This document shows positions 5,997 to 12,738 of a DNA stretch of 15,962 nucleotides, in pieces (within the stretch, counting starts at the first letter, position 1; every line of letters starts with the position of its first letter). A program made the translations under genes and the position numbers. Origin of the DNA: Dehalococcoidia bacterium (GTDB taxonomy: Bacteria > Chloroflexota > Dehalococcoidia > GIF9 > UBA5629); NCBI GenBank assembly GCA_016927965.1, contig JAFGLP010000148.1, positions 1-15,962 of the forward strand, given 5' to 3'. The notes beneath the pieces were generated by a model. That model ran no database searches, was not told where the DNA came from, and was given only the letters and a program-made list of their open reading frames with translations.

Positions 5997-7535
5997 TTAC
6001 AGCCTGTAATTGGTATCAACAGGCGGCATCTTGGACTTCATACAATTAGGAAAGTCAGGCAATTCGCCATAAGTGACATCTTGCTGCCAGCCCGGGATAC
6101 CTGCTATACGCAATGCTGCCGCCTTGTACCTGTCCCATTGGGCACTGTTGTAGAGGAATTTCCGCTGGGCCGCAGGTGAGCCTTCTCCATGCAGATTGGC
6201 TATCTGATGATATGAGCCAGTGAAATCATGTACAACCCTTGCCATGCGTACACGATGCTCGGTAGGAACACTAGCCGATCCACCCAGGTATTTCTCCAAT
6301 AAAGGTCTCAGCTCTGGATTGTTCCAGTCCAGATAAGTGGGAGGCGTTGCTATAACGCCGCCGCAAATGTCCTGGATGGTTTTGTGCGCTTCATGAAGCT
6401 GGGTAGCAAACATAAATTTGGCGATATTTGCATAGACTATATTGGGCTGATAAAGGTCGGATTTGGCCATTTTTTCTCCATAGATGCAGGCGCCCAGGCC
6501 CATCATATTAACCGCCTCTGCGAACTGGGCCAGCCAGGCCAGCTTGTCATGAATGTGCTCGTACTTGTCCAGTCCATTATATTCCGCCATGACTTTGGCT
6601 GCACCGACGATCATCTCCAGTTCGGCTACCATGCGCGAACAACCGAATAGCCTGTGGAATACGGCAAAAGCATAGGTGAATTCCTTGGAAAACTCATATT
6701 CCTGGCACATGAATACACGTTCCCATGGCACAAAGACGTTCTCAAACATGATGATGCATTCTGTAGGCTGGGGCTGGGTACCGCCGCCGCTTACCGGGTA
6801 GTCAAATGCAGACTCGTCCCCATAGCCGCCGCGTATAGGCTCACAAGCCAGCAAGGTTATACCTTTGGCGTTAAGCGGTGTAGCAAAAGCCACCGCATAA
6901 TCCTTATCATCCGGGTTGCTGTGGGCCCGGCAGGGCAGCACAATGGCTTCGTTGGCCCCCGGGGTGGCGCTGATATTCATTTTAGCCCCACTCACCACTA
7001 TACCGTCATTCCTGCGCTCTACAACCCTGACGTAAAAATCTTTATGCTGGACCTGCTTGGAGGGCCGCAGGCTGCGGTCGCCTTTTACATCCGTCACCGC
7101 ACCGGTCAGTCCCAGGTCATTTTTCTGCAGGTACTTGCGGTAAGCTTCAACATGCGCCTTGTATTCGGTACCGAGCGCTTTATCAATCTTCTCTGACGCA
7201 ATCGCACAGGAGGCTAGGGCGTCAGCGCCCATGCAATGCAATATAATCCCGCCGCCGGCCCTTGAAGCTGTTACAAAGATTTCCCGTCTCCTGACCAGGT
7301 CATCGGTGCTCTTAGGTGAAGTGAACAGAAAATGCACATCCTCACCTTCGTCATTCTTTGTAACAAATAAAGGACGGAATTTGGGATCATTGGGCAGCCA
7401 ATAATCCATGGCTGCGCTTATAACCTGGTTCCTTAAAGAAGGATGGCTGGTTACATCACGCACCTTTTCACCTAAAATATAGATGTTCCTGCCGTCACGC
7501 AGGCTTTCCAGGTATTGATCTACAGTACGAATCAT
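5997..7535 (-). CDS. HpaB/4-hydroxybutyryl-CoA dehydratase family flavoprotein, atypical cluster site
   Basis: The product is 512 residues, in the family of FAD-dependent 4-hydroxyphenylacetate 3-monooxygenases and AbfD-type dehydratases. TDVKGDRSLRPS (148-159), VVERRNDGIVVSGAK, FENVFVPWERVFM (264-276) and HGEGSPAAQRKFLYN near the end are family signatures for flavin and substrate binding. AbfD from Clostridium aminobutyricum holds [4Fe-4S] with C99, C103, H292 and C299. Here the C103 equivalent (C101) is present, the C99 position is Ile97, and His294-Cys299 are two residues closer than normal; the Lys after the last Cys is Ser300. It may therefore lack the cluster and act as an oxygenase-like or cluster-free enzyme. 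AAGGAG lies 6 nt before ATG 7535. It is transcribed from a consensus promoter behind marR-like 7769-8356 and is followed by the CrtC-like gene. Confidence 0.9.
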   Translation of the reverse strand: MIRTVDQYLESLRDGRNIYILGEKVRDVTSHPSLRNQVISAAMDYWLPNDPKFRPLFVTKNDEGEDVHFLFTSPKSTDDLVRRREIFVTASRAGGGIILHCMGADALASCAIASEKIDKALGTEYKAHVEAYRKYLQKNDLGLTGAVTDVKGDRSLRPSKQVQHKDFYVRVVERRNDGIVVSGAKMNISATPGANEAIVLPCRAHSNPDDKDYAVAFATPLNAKGITLLACEPIRGGYGDESAFDYPVSGGGTQPQPTECIIMFENVFVPWERVFMCQEYEFSKEFTYAFAVFHRLFGCSRMVAELEMIVGAAKVMAEYNGLDKYEHIHDKLAWLAQFAEAVNMMGLGACIYGEKMAKSDLYQPNIVYANIAKFMFATQLHEAHKTIQDICGGVIATPPTYLDWNNPELRPLLEKYLGGSASVPTEHRVRMARVVHDFTGSYHQIANLHGEGSPAAQRKFLYNSAQWDRYKAAALRIAGIPGWQQDVTYGELPDFPNCMKSKMPPVDTNYRL

Positions 7536-7680
7536 ACAGAACTCCTTTTTTAATATTTAATGCCGCATATTCCGACCGCAAATTCGACTATGCTTTGAAT
7601 TATAGTAGCTTTAGAAAAGTATAATTTTAAGGTAGAACACAACAATCCAACCTGACTAATACAGCAATTAATGTATATAT

Positions 7681-7711
7681 TAGTTTAATTGTTGAATTAT
7701 ATATTAAACTA
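7681..7711. promoter_or_regulatory. Inverted-repeat operator candidate for the MarR regulator
   Basis: TAGTTTAAT (7681-7689) and ATTAAACTA (7703-7711) form a perfect 9-bp inverted repeat with 13 bp between. The right half lies between the -10 and -35 boxes of the promoter for 5997-7535, and the left half lies near the expected transcription start. This placement would let a bound dimer block RNA polymerase. The MarR-type gene immediately upstream is the obvious candidate. The sequence is AT-rich, so binding is inferred. Confidence 0.55.
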
Positions 7712-7725
7712 TTATCAGCTGTCAA
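7696..7725 (-). promoter_or_regulatory. Sigma-70 promoter of the HpaB-family/CrtC-like operon
   Basis: On the minus strand, TTGACA (complement of 7720-7725) is followed after 18 nt by TATAAT (complement of 7696-7701). Both boxes match the consensus exactly. The start codon of the HpaB-family gene is at 7535, giving a leader of roughly 150 nt. Confidence 0.78.
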
Positions 7726-7768
7726 TACAGGCACACGTTTGAATATGAGGAATTGAGGTCCTGTCCTC

Positions 7769-8356
7769 TTATAGCTGCCAGAAATCGCTATTAATGTTAT
7801 GCTGAGACATCAGCGTAGCCAGGAATTTTAATGACCAGTCCGCCCTGGTTGAATTCAAGCCCACAAACTGCAGCATATTGTTCCGGATCTGCGTGGATAT
7901 GTTACTTAACTTTTTCAGGTCTTCCGTCAACAACGGCCCAACAGCATTTTGCCAGATTTCACTTATCGCAGGGACCGCTTCCTTTAACAGGTCATATCCC
8001 CGTTCAGTCAAATATAAGTCAACAAAACGCTTGTCTTTCTGCGACCTTTTCCTCACGATTAAATCGCGCTTCTCCAACTGGTTGAGCAATTGCGTTACCA
8101 TGGGAGCTTCGATCGGCAAGACCTTGGCAAGCTGCATTGCATTGACCGGTTTCGACGATGCAAATAAGGTTGCCAGCATTAACCACTGGTTGCTGGTTAA
8201 TTGCAGCCGGGATAATGTCAGCTCGACACATTTATCGTATACCCGGTAGGCCTGAGACCAGGCGGCTATTGTGCTGCGTATTTCATCGGAAGGCACTTTA
8301 GAGTAAATTTCCGTTAGAGCTTCTTCACTTCTGTTGAACATTTTCGCTTTCGGCAT
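7769..8356 (-). CDS. MarR-family transcriptional regulator
   Basis: The product is 195 residues, slightly longer than usual because of a 40-residue N-terminal helix region. The winged helix spans about residues 52-122: LTSNQWLMLATL, then a recognition helix around AKVLPIEAPMVTQLLNQLEKRDLI, and a wing RKRSQKDKRFVDLYLTERG with the family's D-x-R and LT-x-x-G features. Such dimers usually repress neighbouring genes until a phenolic or acyl-CoA-type ligand binds. It lies in the same direction just upstream of the HpaB-family gene, whose promoter carries a matching-scale inverted repeat (7681-7711), so I infer that it controls that operon. ATG 8356 has only a distant GGGTGAG upstream (about 15 nt); the ATG five codons in (8341) has no better site. 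A strong terminator at 8539-8582 isolates it from the operon before it. Confidence 0.92.
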   Translation of the reverse strand: MPKAKMFNRSEEALTEIYSKVPSDEIRSTIAAWSQAYRVYDKCVELTLSRLQLTSNQWLMLATLFASSKPVNAMQLAKVLPIEAPMVTQLLNQLEKRDLIVRKRSQKDKRFVDLYLTERGYDLLKEAVPAISEIWQNAVGPLLTEDLKKLSNISTQIRNNMLQFVGLNSTRADWSLKFLATLMSQHNINSDFWQL

Positions 8357-8538
8357 GTGTGTTAGTATATCTCACCCGGATACTGTTGACAAATACAATT
8401 ATATTATTTTATTTATTAAATTATTTTATCTGCCAATTTTGTATTTTGTGTCATCTCATTCATAGCATCCACCTGCACGTATAGCATCTGGTACACAACA
8501 AATTGCATATTTACCCGATTGAGATCGACCCGGCAGAG

Positions 8539-8582
8539 AAAAAAACACCTCTACCCTTTAAGCAGGGTAGAGGTGTTTTTTT
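8539..8582. terminator. Strong bidirectional intrinsic terminator
   Basis: ACACCTCTACCC (8545-8556) pairs perfectly with GGGTAGAGGTGT (8565-8576) across an 8-nt loop. Runs of A (8539-8545) and T (8576-8582) flank the stem, so it has a U-tract in both directions. On the minus strand it lies about 46 nt after the stop of the last DUF35 gene and ends the thiolase/DUF35 operon ahead of the MarR gene. Confidence 0.92.
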
Positions 8583-8628
8583 AACCGTTATAACGATACG
8601 CCGCAATTATAATTAGCCGCGCTATCCT

Positions 8629-9090
8629 TTATTTCCCGGCAGGCTTGAAATACTCTATATCCAGCATGCAGCCGGACCTCTTGTTTTTGAATACAGGCTT
8701 CAGCTTCATCCCTTTCTTCAGCTTTTTGAAATCAACTTCACCCAGCAGGTGTGTGATGGCTTTATCAGCCCCTTCCAGCTTGATTACGCCCACAGCATAG
8801 GGCGGTTCAGCAGCCTGTACCGAAGAAGCATAATGCACAACAGTATACGTTACCAGTGTGCCTTTTCCGCTCAATTCAACCAGGTCGGTAATCTTGGCAA
8901 AGCATTTGGGACAGGCCGACCGCGGAGGAACTGTAATACTGCCACAAGCGGGACATTTAGCAGCAGTGATTTGCTTGGAATCACGCAGCTTAACAAAGAA
9001 CTCGCTGGCCAGCACGCCCATAGAATATTTATACGGCGCCTGAATATAGCCATTGGTGACAACCGGATTTTTTAATTTAAAATCTGACAT
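8629..9090 (-). CDS. DUF35 zinc-ribbon/OB-fold protein (thiolase partner), second copy
   Basis: I use ATG 9090 (153 residues); an upstream TTG/ATG-like extension to 9159 would overlap the previous gene and reads poorly. A zinc ribbon with C46, C49, C60 and C63 (KCPACG and SACPKC) precedes an OB-fold domain: GKGTLVTYTVVHYA, PYAVGVIKLEG, then KGMKLKPVF. DUF35 proteins bind thiolase-fold enzymes or acyl-CoA dehydrogenase-like subunits and complete an acyl-CoA site, as in archaeal thiolase/HMG-CoA synthase complexes and the Ltp2-ChsH2 aldolase. The start is 25 nt after the stop of the first DUF35 gene, but the ribosome binding site (AGAGG, about 13 nt away) is weak, so translation may depend on coupling. 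It is the last gene before the terminator at 8539-8582. Confidence 0.9.
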   Translation of the reverse strand: MSDFKLKNPVVTNGYIQAPYKYSMGVLASEFFVKLRDSKQITAAKCPACGSITVPPRSACPKCFAKITDLVELSGKGTLVTYTVVHYASSVQAAEPPYAVGVIKLEGADKAITHLLGEVDFKKLKKGMKLKPVFKNKRSGCMLDIEYFKPAGK

Positions 9091-9115
9091 CGTCTTATAG
9101 TACCTCTCGTATTCG

Positions 9116-9601
9116 TTATGAGATCGTCTTGAAGTGGACAATATCAAAAATATCGCCATTCCGTTCCGCCTTGGGTTTAAAGACAGCTTCGACCCTCATG
9201 CCCGGTTTTATTTTCTCAGGGTTAGACTCAGCCAGCCTGTGCTGTAAAGTAACCGGGGCGCCGTCCAGCAGTATAATTGCGATGCTGTAGGGCACTTCCA
9301 GCATTTCTCCTGTATTGGGCACCATGAAAGACTGCTCGGTTACACAAAATCCCAAAACGGTACCCTTGGGTCCGAGGGCCTTCCATTTCTCCCGGGGCTC
9401 TGTTTTTATATGGCAAACACCGCAGATCGGCCTGGGCGGGCAGCTCCACCTTCCGCAGGAGGGACAGCGGTTTCCCAGGATCTGCCCCGACTCTTTGATC
9501 TGGGTCAGAAATTCACCAGTGTAGTCTCCTGTCGCCCACTTATAGGGAATTTTCAGATATATATCTCGAATTATAAATTCCGGTACATTTTTACTTTTCA
9601 T
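9116..9601 (-). CDS. DUF35 zinc-ribbon/OB-fold protein (thiolase partner), first copy
   Basis: The product is 161 residues from ATG 9601, which sits 6 nt after GGAGG (complement of 9608-9612); the in-frame TTG at 9622 would overlap the previous stop and has no site. The N-terminus (about 30 residues, IPYKWATGDYTGEF) is the usual helical lead. The zinc ribbon uses C46, C49, C60 and C63 (RCPSCG and ICGVC), at the same positions as in its neighbour. The OB domain follows with GPKGTVLGFCVTEQ and VPYSIAIILLDG. It starts 13 nt after the second thiolase-like gene stops. Two thiolase-fold genes followed by two DUF35 genes suggests two enzyme pairs, or one mixed complex. Confidence 0.9.
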   Translation of the reverse strand: MKSKNVPEFIIRDIYLKIPYKWATGDYTGEFLTQIKESGQILGNRCPSCGRWSCPPRPICGVCHIKTEPREKWKALGPKGTVLGFCVTEQSFMVPNTGEMLEVPYSIAIILLDGAPVTLQHRLAESNPEKIKPGMRVEAVFKPKAERNGDIFDIVHFKTIS

Positions 9602-9614
9602 TTCTTTCCTCCAA

Positions 9615-10793
9615 TCAGTCAAGATCCCGTTTCAGTATCATTAGATCCGTCCAGAAAGCACCGCCGAAGCCGCTGGCCAGCGCTGTCTTCACATCCCGCG
9701 TGACCTGGTGTTCCCCGGCATCGCCCCTTACCTGGAGCGCCGCCTCCGCAACACGCACGATACCCGAATCCCCGATTGCATTGGTACACAACACACCGCC
9801 GGACGGGTTGACCGGAAAGGCGCCATCCATCGCCGTCATACCTTTTTCCATCATTTTCCATCCTTCAGCATGACCGCAGACACCAAAATCTTCCAGCCAC
9901 GACATCTGTACAAAAGCACAGGGATCATACATCTCGAAGACCTGGAATTCCTTAAGCGGCTTCGTAATATGATTGCGCTTGAACAACTCACTACCAGCAA
10001 TCATCATCGATGTATATCTGGGATAGCCGGGCAGATCGAACTGGCCCTGGTAATGGTTGCCGGTGTATTCCGGGTGCGCCGTAATATGGTCAGTTATCCA
10101 CACCGGCTTGCGGCTGATCTTCTTGGCTTTTTTCTCACCGGCAAGTATCGTGCAACAAGCTCCCACGCTGGTAGGACACACCATCAGCAGGTTCAACGGA
10201 TATTGAACCATCCGGGCGCTCATCACCTCTTCAGGCGTATATTTATCTCTCAGGTGCGCATTAGGATTCCGGGCTGCATTCTGCGATGACTGTGCACGTG
10301 CCATTGCAGCATGCTCAAGAGTACAGCCCGTCCTGTGCATATACTCGATGCCTTCAATTGCCAAACCTGTCAATGCGCCTACCACGAATGGACGGTCGAC
10401 CGAAGCTTCACCCATGGTGGAGATACAGGGCGTTACAGCAGTCTCATCATGCTTTTCCCACCCGATCACCAGGCAGGTATCGCTGATCCCGGAGGCCACG
10501 TTATAAAACCCGGACACAACTTCGATTGTGCCCACCGTTCCACCGGTATTCATTTTATTGCCTTTCTTCAGACGTGACCCGGTGTAGTCCGTCAGCATGC
10601 AGTCACTTAGATAATGGCCCTCAAAAAAGTCCATATTGCCGATTACCACGCTGTCGATATCTTTCAGTGTCAGTTGCGCATCGGCCAGCGCAGACCTGAC
10701 AGCTTCATTAATTAACTCACCGTCATTTACATCGGGCCTTCTCGAGGTATGACGGGTCATCCCGACGCCGACTATTGCTACCCGCTGTGACAT
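9615..10793 (-). CDS. SCP2-type thiolase-fold protein, Ltp2-like, lacking canonical catalytic residues
   Basis: The product is 392 residues, normal for SCP2/lipid-transfer-protein thiolases. The N-terminus RVAIVGVGMT, PVWITD near 230, EMYDPCAFVQMSWLEDFGVC near 287-306, and VNPSGGVLC near 328-335 follow the family order. Where thiolases carry the nucleophilic Cys the sequence reads MNTGGT (81-86), with no Cys; where they carry GHP it reads NAIGD (338-342), with no His; the C-terminal Cys region is GFGGAF. This pattern and the YD near 289 resemble Ltp2-type aldolases, which cleave a side-chain CoA ester by retro-aldol reaction together with a DUF35 protein. It is coupled to the preceding thiolase gene (1-nt gap; GGAGGG inside that gene's end). 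Thiolysis, aldol cleavage and a non-catalytic role all remain open. Confidence 0.88.
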   Translation of the reverse strand: MSQRVAIVGVGMTRHTSRRPDVNDGELINEAVRSALADAQLTLKDIDSVVIGNMDFFEGHYLSDCMLTDYTGSRLKKGNKMNTGGTVGTIEVVSGFYNVASGISDTCLVIGWEKHDETAVTPCISTMGEASVDRPFVVGALTGLAIEGIEYMHRTGCTLEHAAMARAQSSQNAARNPNAHLRDKYTPEEVMSARMVQYPLNLLMVCPTSVGACCTILAGEKKAKKISRKPVWITDHITAHPEYTGNHYQGQFDLPGYPRYTSMMIAGSELFKRNHITKPLKEFQVFEMYDPCAFVQMSWLEDFGVCGHAEGWKMMEKGMTAMDGAFPVNPSGGVLCTNAIGDSGIVRVAEAALQVRGDAGEHQVTRDVKTALASGFGGAFWTDLMILKRDLD

Positions 10794-10794
10794 T

Positions 10795-11949
10795 TTATTT
10801 CCCTCCTTTTTCTAATACGAGTACACAGTGCATCTGTCCGCACAGCCCGCCACAACCGTGGGCAACCGCCCGTTTAACGCCGGACAACTGCCTCTTACCC
10901 GCTTTGCCTTGCAGTTGCCAGGTCGCTTCGGCGACCCTCGACGAACCGGCGACCGTCACCGGAACTCCGGAGAGCAGTCCACCCGATGCATTGACAGGAA
11001 TTGCTCCTTTCATGCCTGTGGCGCCGCTTTCTACCAGTTGACCGCCTTCTCCCCGTCCACATAGCCCCAACCCTTCGGTCCACATCAATTCCTGGTATGA
11101 AAAATACTCGGACAGCTCGACAAAGTCGATCTGCTTGCGCGGGTCATGTATTTTAGCCATCTTATAGGCTTCCTTGGTTGCTTTGACCAAGGAATCATAA
11201 TTAGCCAGGTCACGATCACCCGGATAGTGTGAGTCATAGCAGTTGCTCATGCCGGTTATCCACACCGGGTTCTTGCATAATTTTTTAGCCATATCCTCAC
11301 TGGCCAGCAGCACTGCGCAGGCGCCGTCAGCCGCCGGCTTTTTATCCAGTTTACTCAAGGGTTCAGCCAGCATATCGGACTTCATCACCTGCGACATCGT
11401 GAGCTTGGCTCCGTCATATGTATACGGATTGTTCAATCCATTTCCTTTATTCTTGGCCACCACCCTGGCCAGCTGCTCGCGCCCGATTTTATACTTCTCC
11501 ATGTAACGCCGGGCTTGCATGGCTCCGCAGATGGTATAATCCAATCCTATCTCACGATGAAAGATATGGTCTACCGAGTAATTTTCTATCATGGACTCAT
11601 CAGTCATCGATTCGCAGCAATGGCTTACTACCAGTATCAGCTTGTGATGACCTGACATTATTTTCATTGCACCATACATAACGGCATAAGCGCCGTCATC
11701 AGCCACCTTCGTCTCGTCCTTCAGGTGAGCTCCTGTAACTTCAGGTATAGGACAGGACGAAATAGTCCTGCCGTCCCAGTGGTCATGCGAATTGCTCACC
11801 ACAGCATCAACATCCTTAACCAGTGAGACACCCACTTCATCGGCTACAGCATCAGATACCTCCAGCACAAGTTGACTGAGGTGCTTGTTCAATTTCGTAG
11901 CTTCATACTTGGTTTGCGCCGCAGCTACTATGGCAACACGGTCAAGCAT
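10795..11949 (-). CDS. SCP2-type thiolase-fold protein, first of the pair, lacking canonical Cys and His
   Basis: The product is 384 residues. Family features in order: RVAIVAAAQTKYE (4-16), SGHHKLILVVSHCCESM near 99-115, PVWITGMSN near 228-236, FVELSEYFSYQELMWTEGLGLCGRGEG near 276-302 (split site), and VNASGGLLSG (319-328). The usual Cys nucleophile site reads VADDGA (82-87) and GHP reads GVP (328-330). A Cys-rich end, GCGGLCG (365-371), is present and could supply a thiol, which the second copy lacks. It is the first gene of the four-gene unit, with AAGGAGG 6 nt before ATG 11949. The two copies differ widely, so they probably form a heteromer or act on different steps. I take them as acyl-CoA carbon-carbon cleaving enzymes; the exact chemistry is unknown. 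Confidence 0.88.
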   Translation of the reverse strand: MLDRVAIVAAAQTKYEATKLNKHLSQLVLEVSDAVADEVGVSLVKDVDAVVSNSHDHWDGRTISSCPIPEVTGAHLKDETKVADDGAYAVMYGAMKIMSGHHKLILVVSHCCESMTDESMIENYSVDHIFHREIGLDYTICGAMQARRYMEKYKIGREQLARVVAKNKGNGLNNPYTYDGAKLTMSQVMKSDMLAEPLSKLDKKPAADGACAVLLASEDMAKKLCKNPVWITGMSNCYDSHYPGDRDLANYDSLVKATKEAYKMAKIHDPRKQIDFVELSEYFSYQELMWTEGLGLCGRGEGGQLVESGATGMKGAIPVNASGGLLSGVPVTVAGSSRVAEATWQLQGKAGKRQLSGVKRAVAHGCGGLCGQMHCVLVLEKGGK

Positions 11950-12085
11950 ATTAGACCTCCTTATTAATTAGTAAATACCTCTGAAAAACAACCGGCATAG
12001 TTTCTCCATCGCTATGTACATAATAAATCTGTCAGGCTATTATCAGATTACATCCTTAAAAGCAGTTGAACAAACGACCTTACGG

Positions 12086-12640
12086 TCATTTTTCCGGTTC
12101 CTCATGGAAACCTTCGATCAATTTTATAGCATTCTTCTTCCACTCCAGGAAAGACTCAAGCCGCCAGATAGCATAGTCGTTGGCAAGGTTCCAGTATAGC
12201 CTGTCCAGCGGGCTGGCAAAGTCCTGCAAACCTTTTTTAATGGCCGACCTAGCCACCGTCTTCCTGAATTTCAATTCCTCCTGCACTCCTCCTGAATAGA
12301 TATCCAGGCTGGATATCAGCTCATCTTTTCCTACCCGGCTGCCGAACCATAGCTTTAACATGATCGGCTCCCGTTCACCATTATGTACTGGAGGCTCTTT
12401 CATCCACCGGTGCAATGCTTCACGCCCCTTTTCAGTTATTTCGAACTTATTGCGGGACGGCAGTTTTTCCTGCTCGATCCTCTCGGATGTGACTAGACCT
12501 TCGTCCGCCAGGGTATTAAGATTACGGTAGATCTGGCTCATGGCCGGACGAACGAATTTGAAAAATTTTTTAGAAATTTCATACCCGGTCATGGGGGAAT
12601 AACTCAAAAACCCCAGTAGAGTGTACTTTAAAGTTGCCAT
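12086..12640 (-). CDS. PadR-family transcriptional regulator
   Basis: The product is 184 residues. The N-terminal winged helix reads YTLLGFLSYSPMTGYEISKKF (split over 6-26), MSQIYRNLNTLADEGLVTSERI (about 34-55), and FEITEKGREALHRWM (66-80), all typical of PadR. Residues about 90-184 form the helical dimerisation domain seen in longer PadR proteins (Vir-like C-terminal domain), with W-x-x-x-x-x-Y and E-W-K features near the end. PadR proteins often respond to phenolic acids or drugs. It lies between the AbfD-like gene and the thiolase/DUF35 operon in the same direction. An 8-bp palindrome 23-43 nt upstream of its ATG (12664-12683) suggests autoregulation. Its TGA overlaps a short stem (GACC-GTAA-GGTC) too weak to call a terminator. 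Confidence 0.93.
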   Translation of the reverse strand: MATLKYTLLGFLSYSPMTGYEISKKFFKFVRPAMSQIYRNLNTLADEGLVTSERIEQEKLPSRNKFEITEKGREALHRWMKEPPVHNGEREPIMLKLWFGSRVGKDELISSLDIYSGGVQEELKFRKTVARSAIKKGLQDFASPLDRLYWNLANDYAIWRLESFLEWKKNAIKLIEGFHEEPEK

Positions 12641-12663
12641 ATTTTACTCACCTGCAAAAGCAT

Positions 12664-12683
12664 ATATTCCCCAACGGGAATAT
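12664..12683. promoter_or_regulatory. Palindrome upstream of the PadR gene, operator candidate
   Basis: ATATTCCC (12664-12671) and GGGAATAT (12676-12683) are perfect inverted repeats separated by CAAC. The site sits in the 98-bp gap before the PadR start. It does not match the ATGT-N8-ACAT pattern known for some PadR operators, so assignment to this regulator rests on position. I did not find a second copy before the thiolase operon. Confidence 0.5.
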
Positions 12684-12693
12684 TATTAACAAT

Positions 12694-12722
12694 AACTTAC
12701 GCATTGCACCCTCTTTTGTCAA
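12694..12722 (-). promoter_or_regulatory. Possible promoter of the PadR gene
   Basis: TTGACA (complement of 12717-12722) is exact and is followed after 17 nt by TAAGTT, a poor -10 (3/6). The palindrome at 12664-12683 would fall just downstream of the start point. The -35 is convincing; the -10 is not. Confidence 0.35.
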
Positions 12723-12738
12723 GAACACTATCTATACT

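Noticed and set aside
6654..7196. Plus-strand open frame of about 180 codons
   Set aside because: It lies fully inside the HpaB-family gene on the other strand, without a start signal.
8386..8414. Plus-strand TTGACA with AT-rich sequence downstream
   Set aside because: No plus-strand gene follows and the -10 region is poor; AT-rich chance match.
9708..10289. Plus-strand open frame of about 193 codons
   Set aside because: It is antisense to a clear thiolase-fold gene and its composition looks like a mirror of that coding frame.
12072..12088. GACC-GTAA-GGTC stem at the PadR stop codon
   Set aside because: A four-base stem without a proper U-tract; not sufficient for a terminator call.
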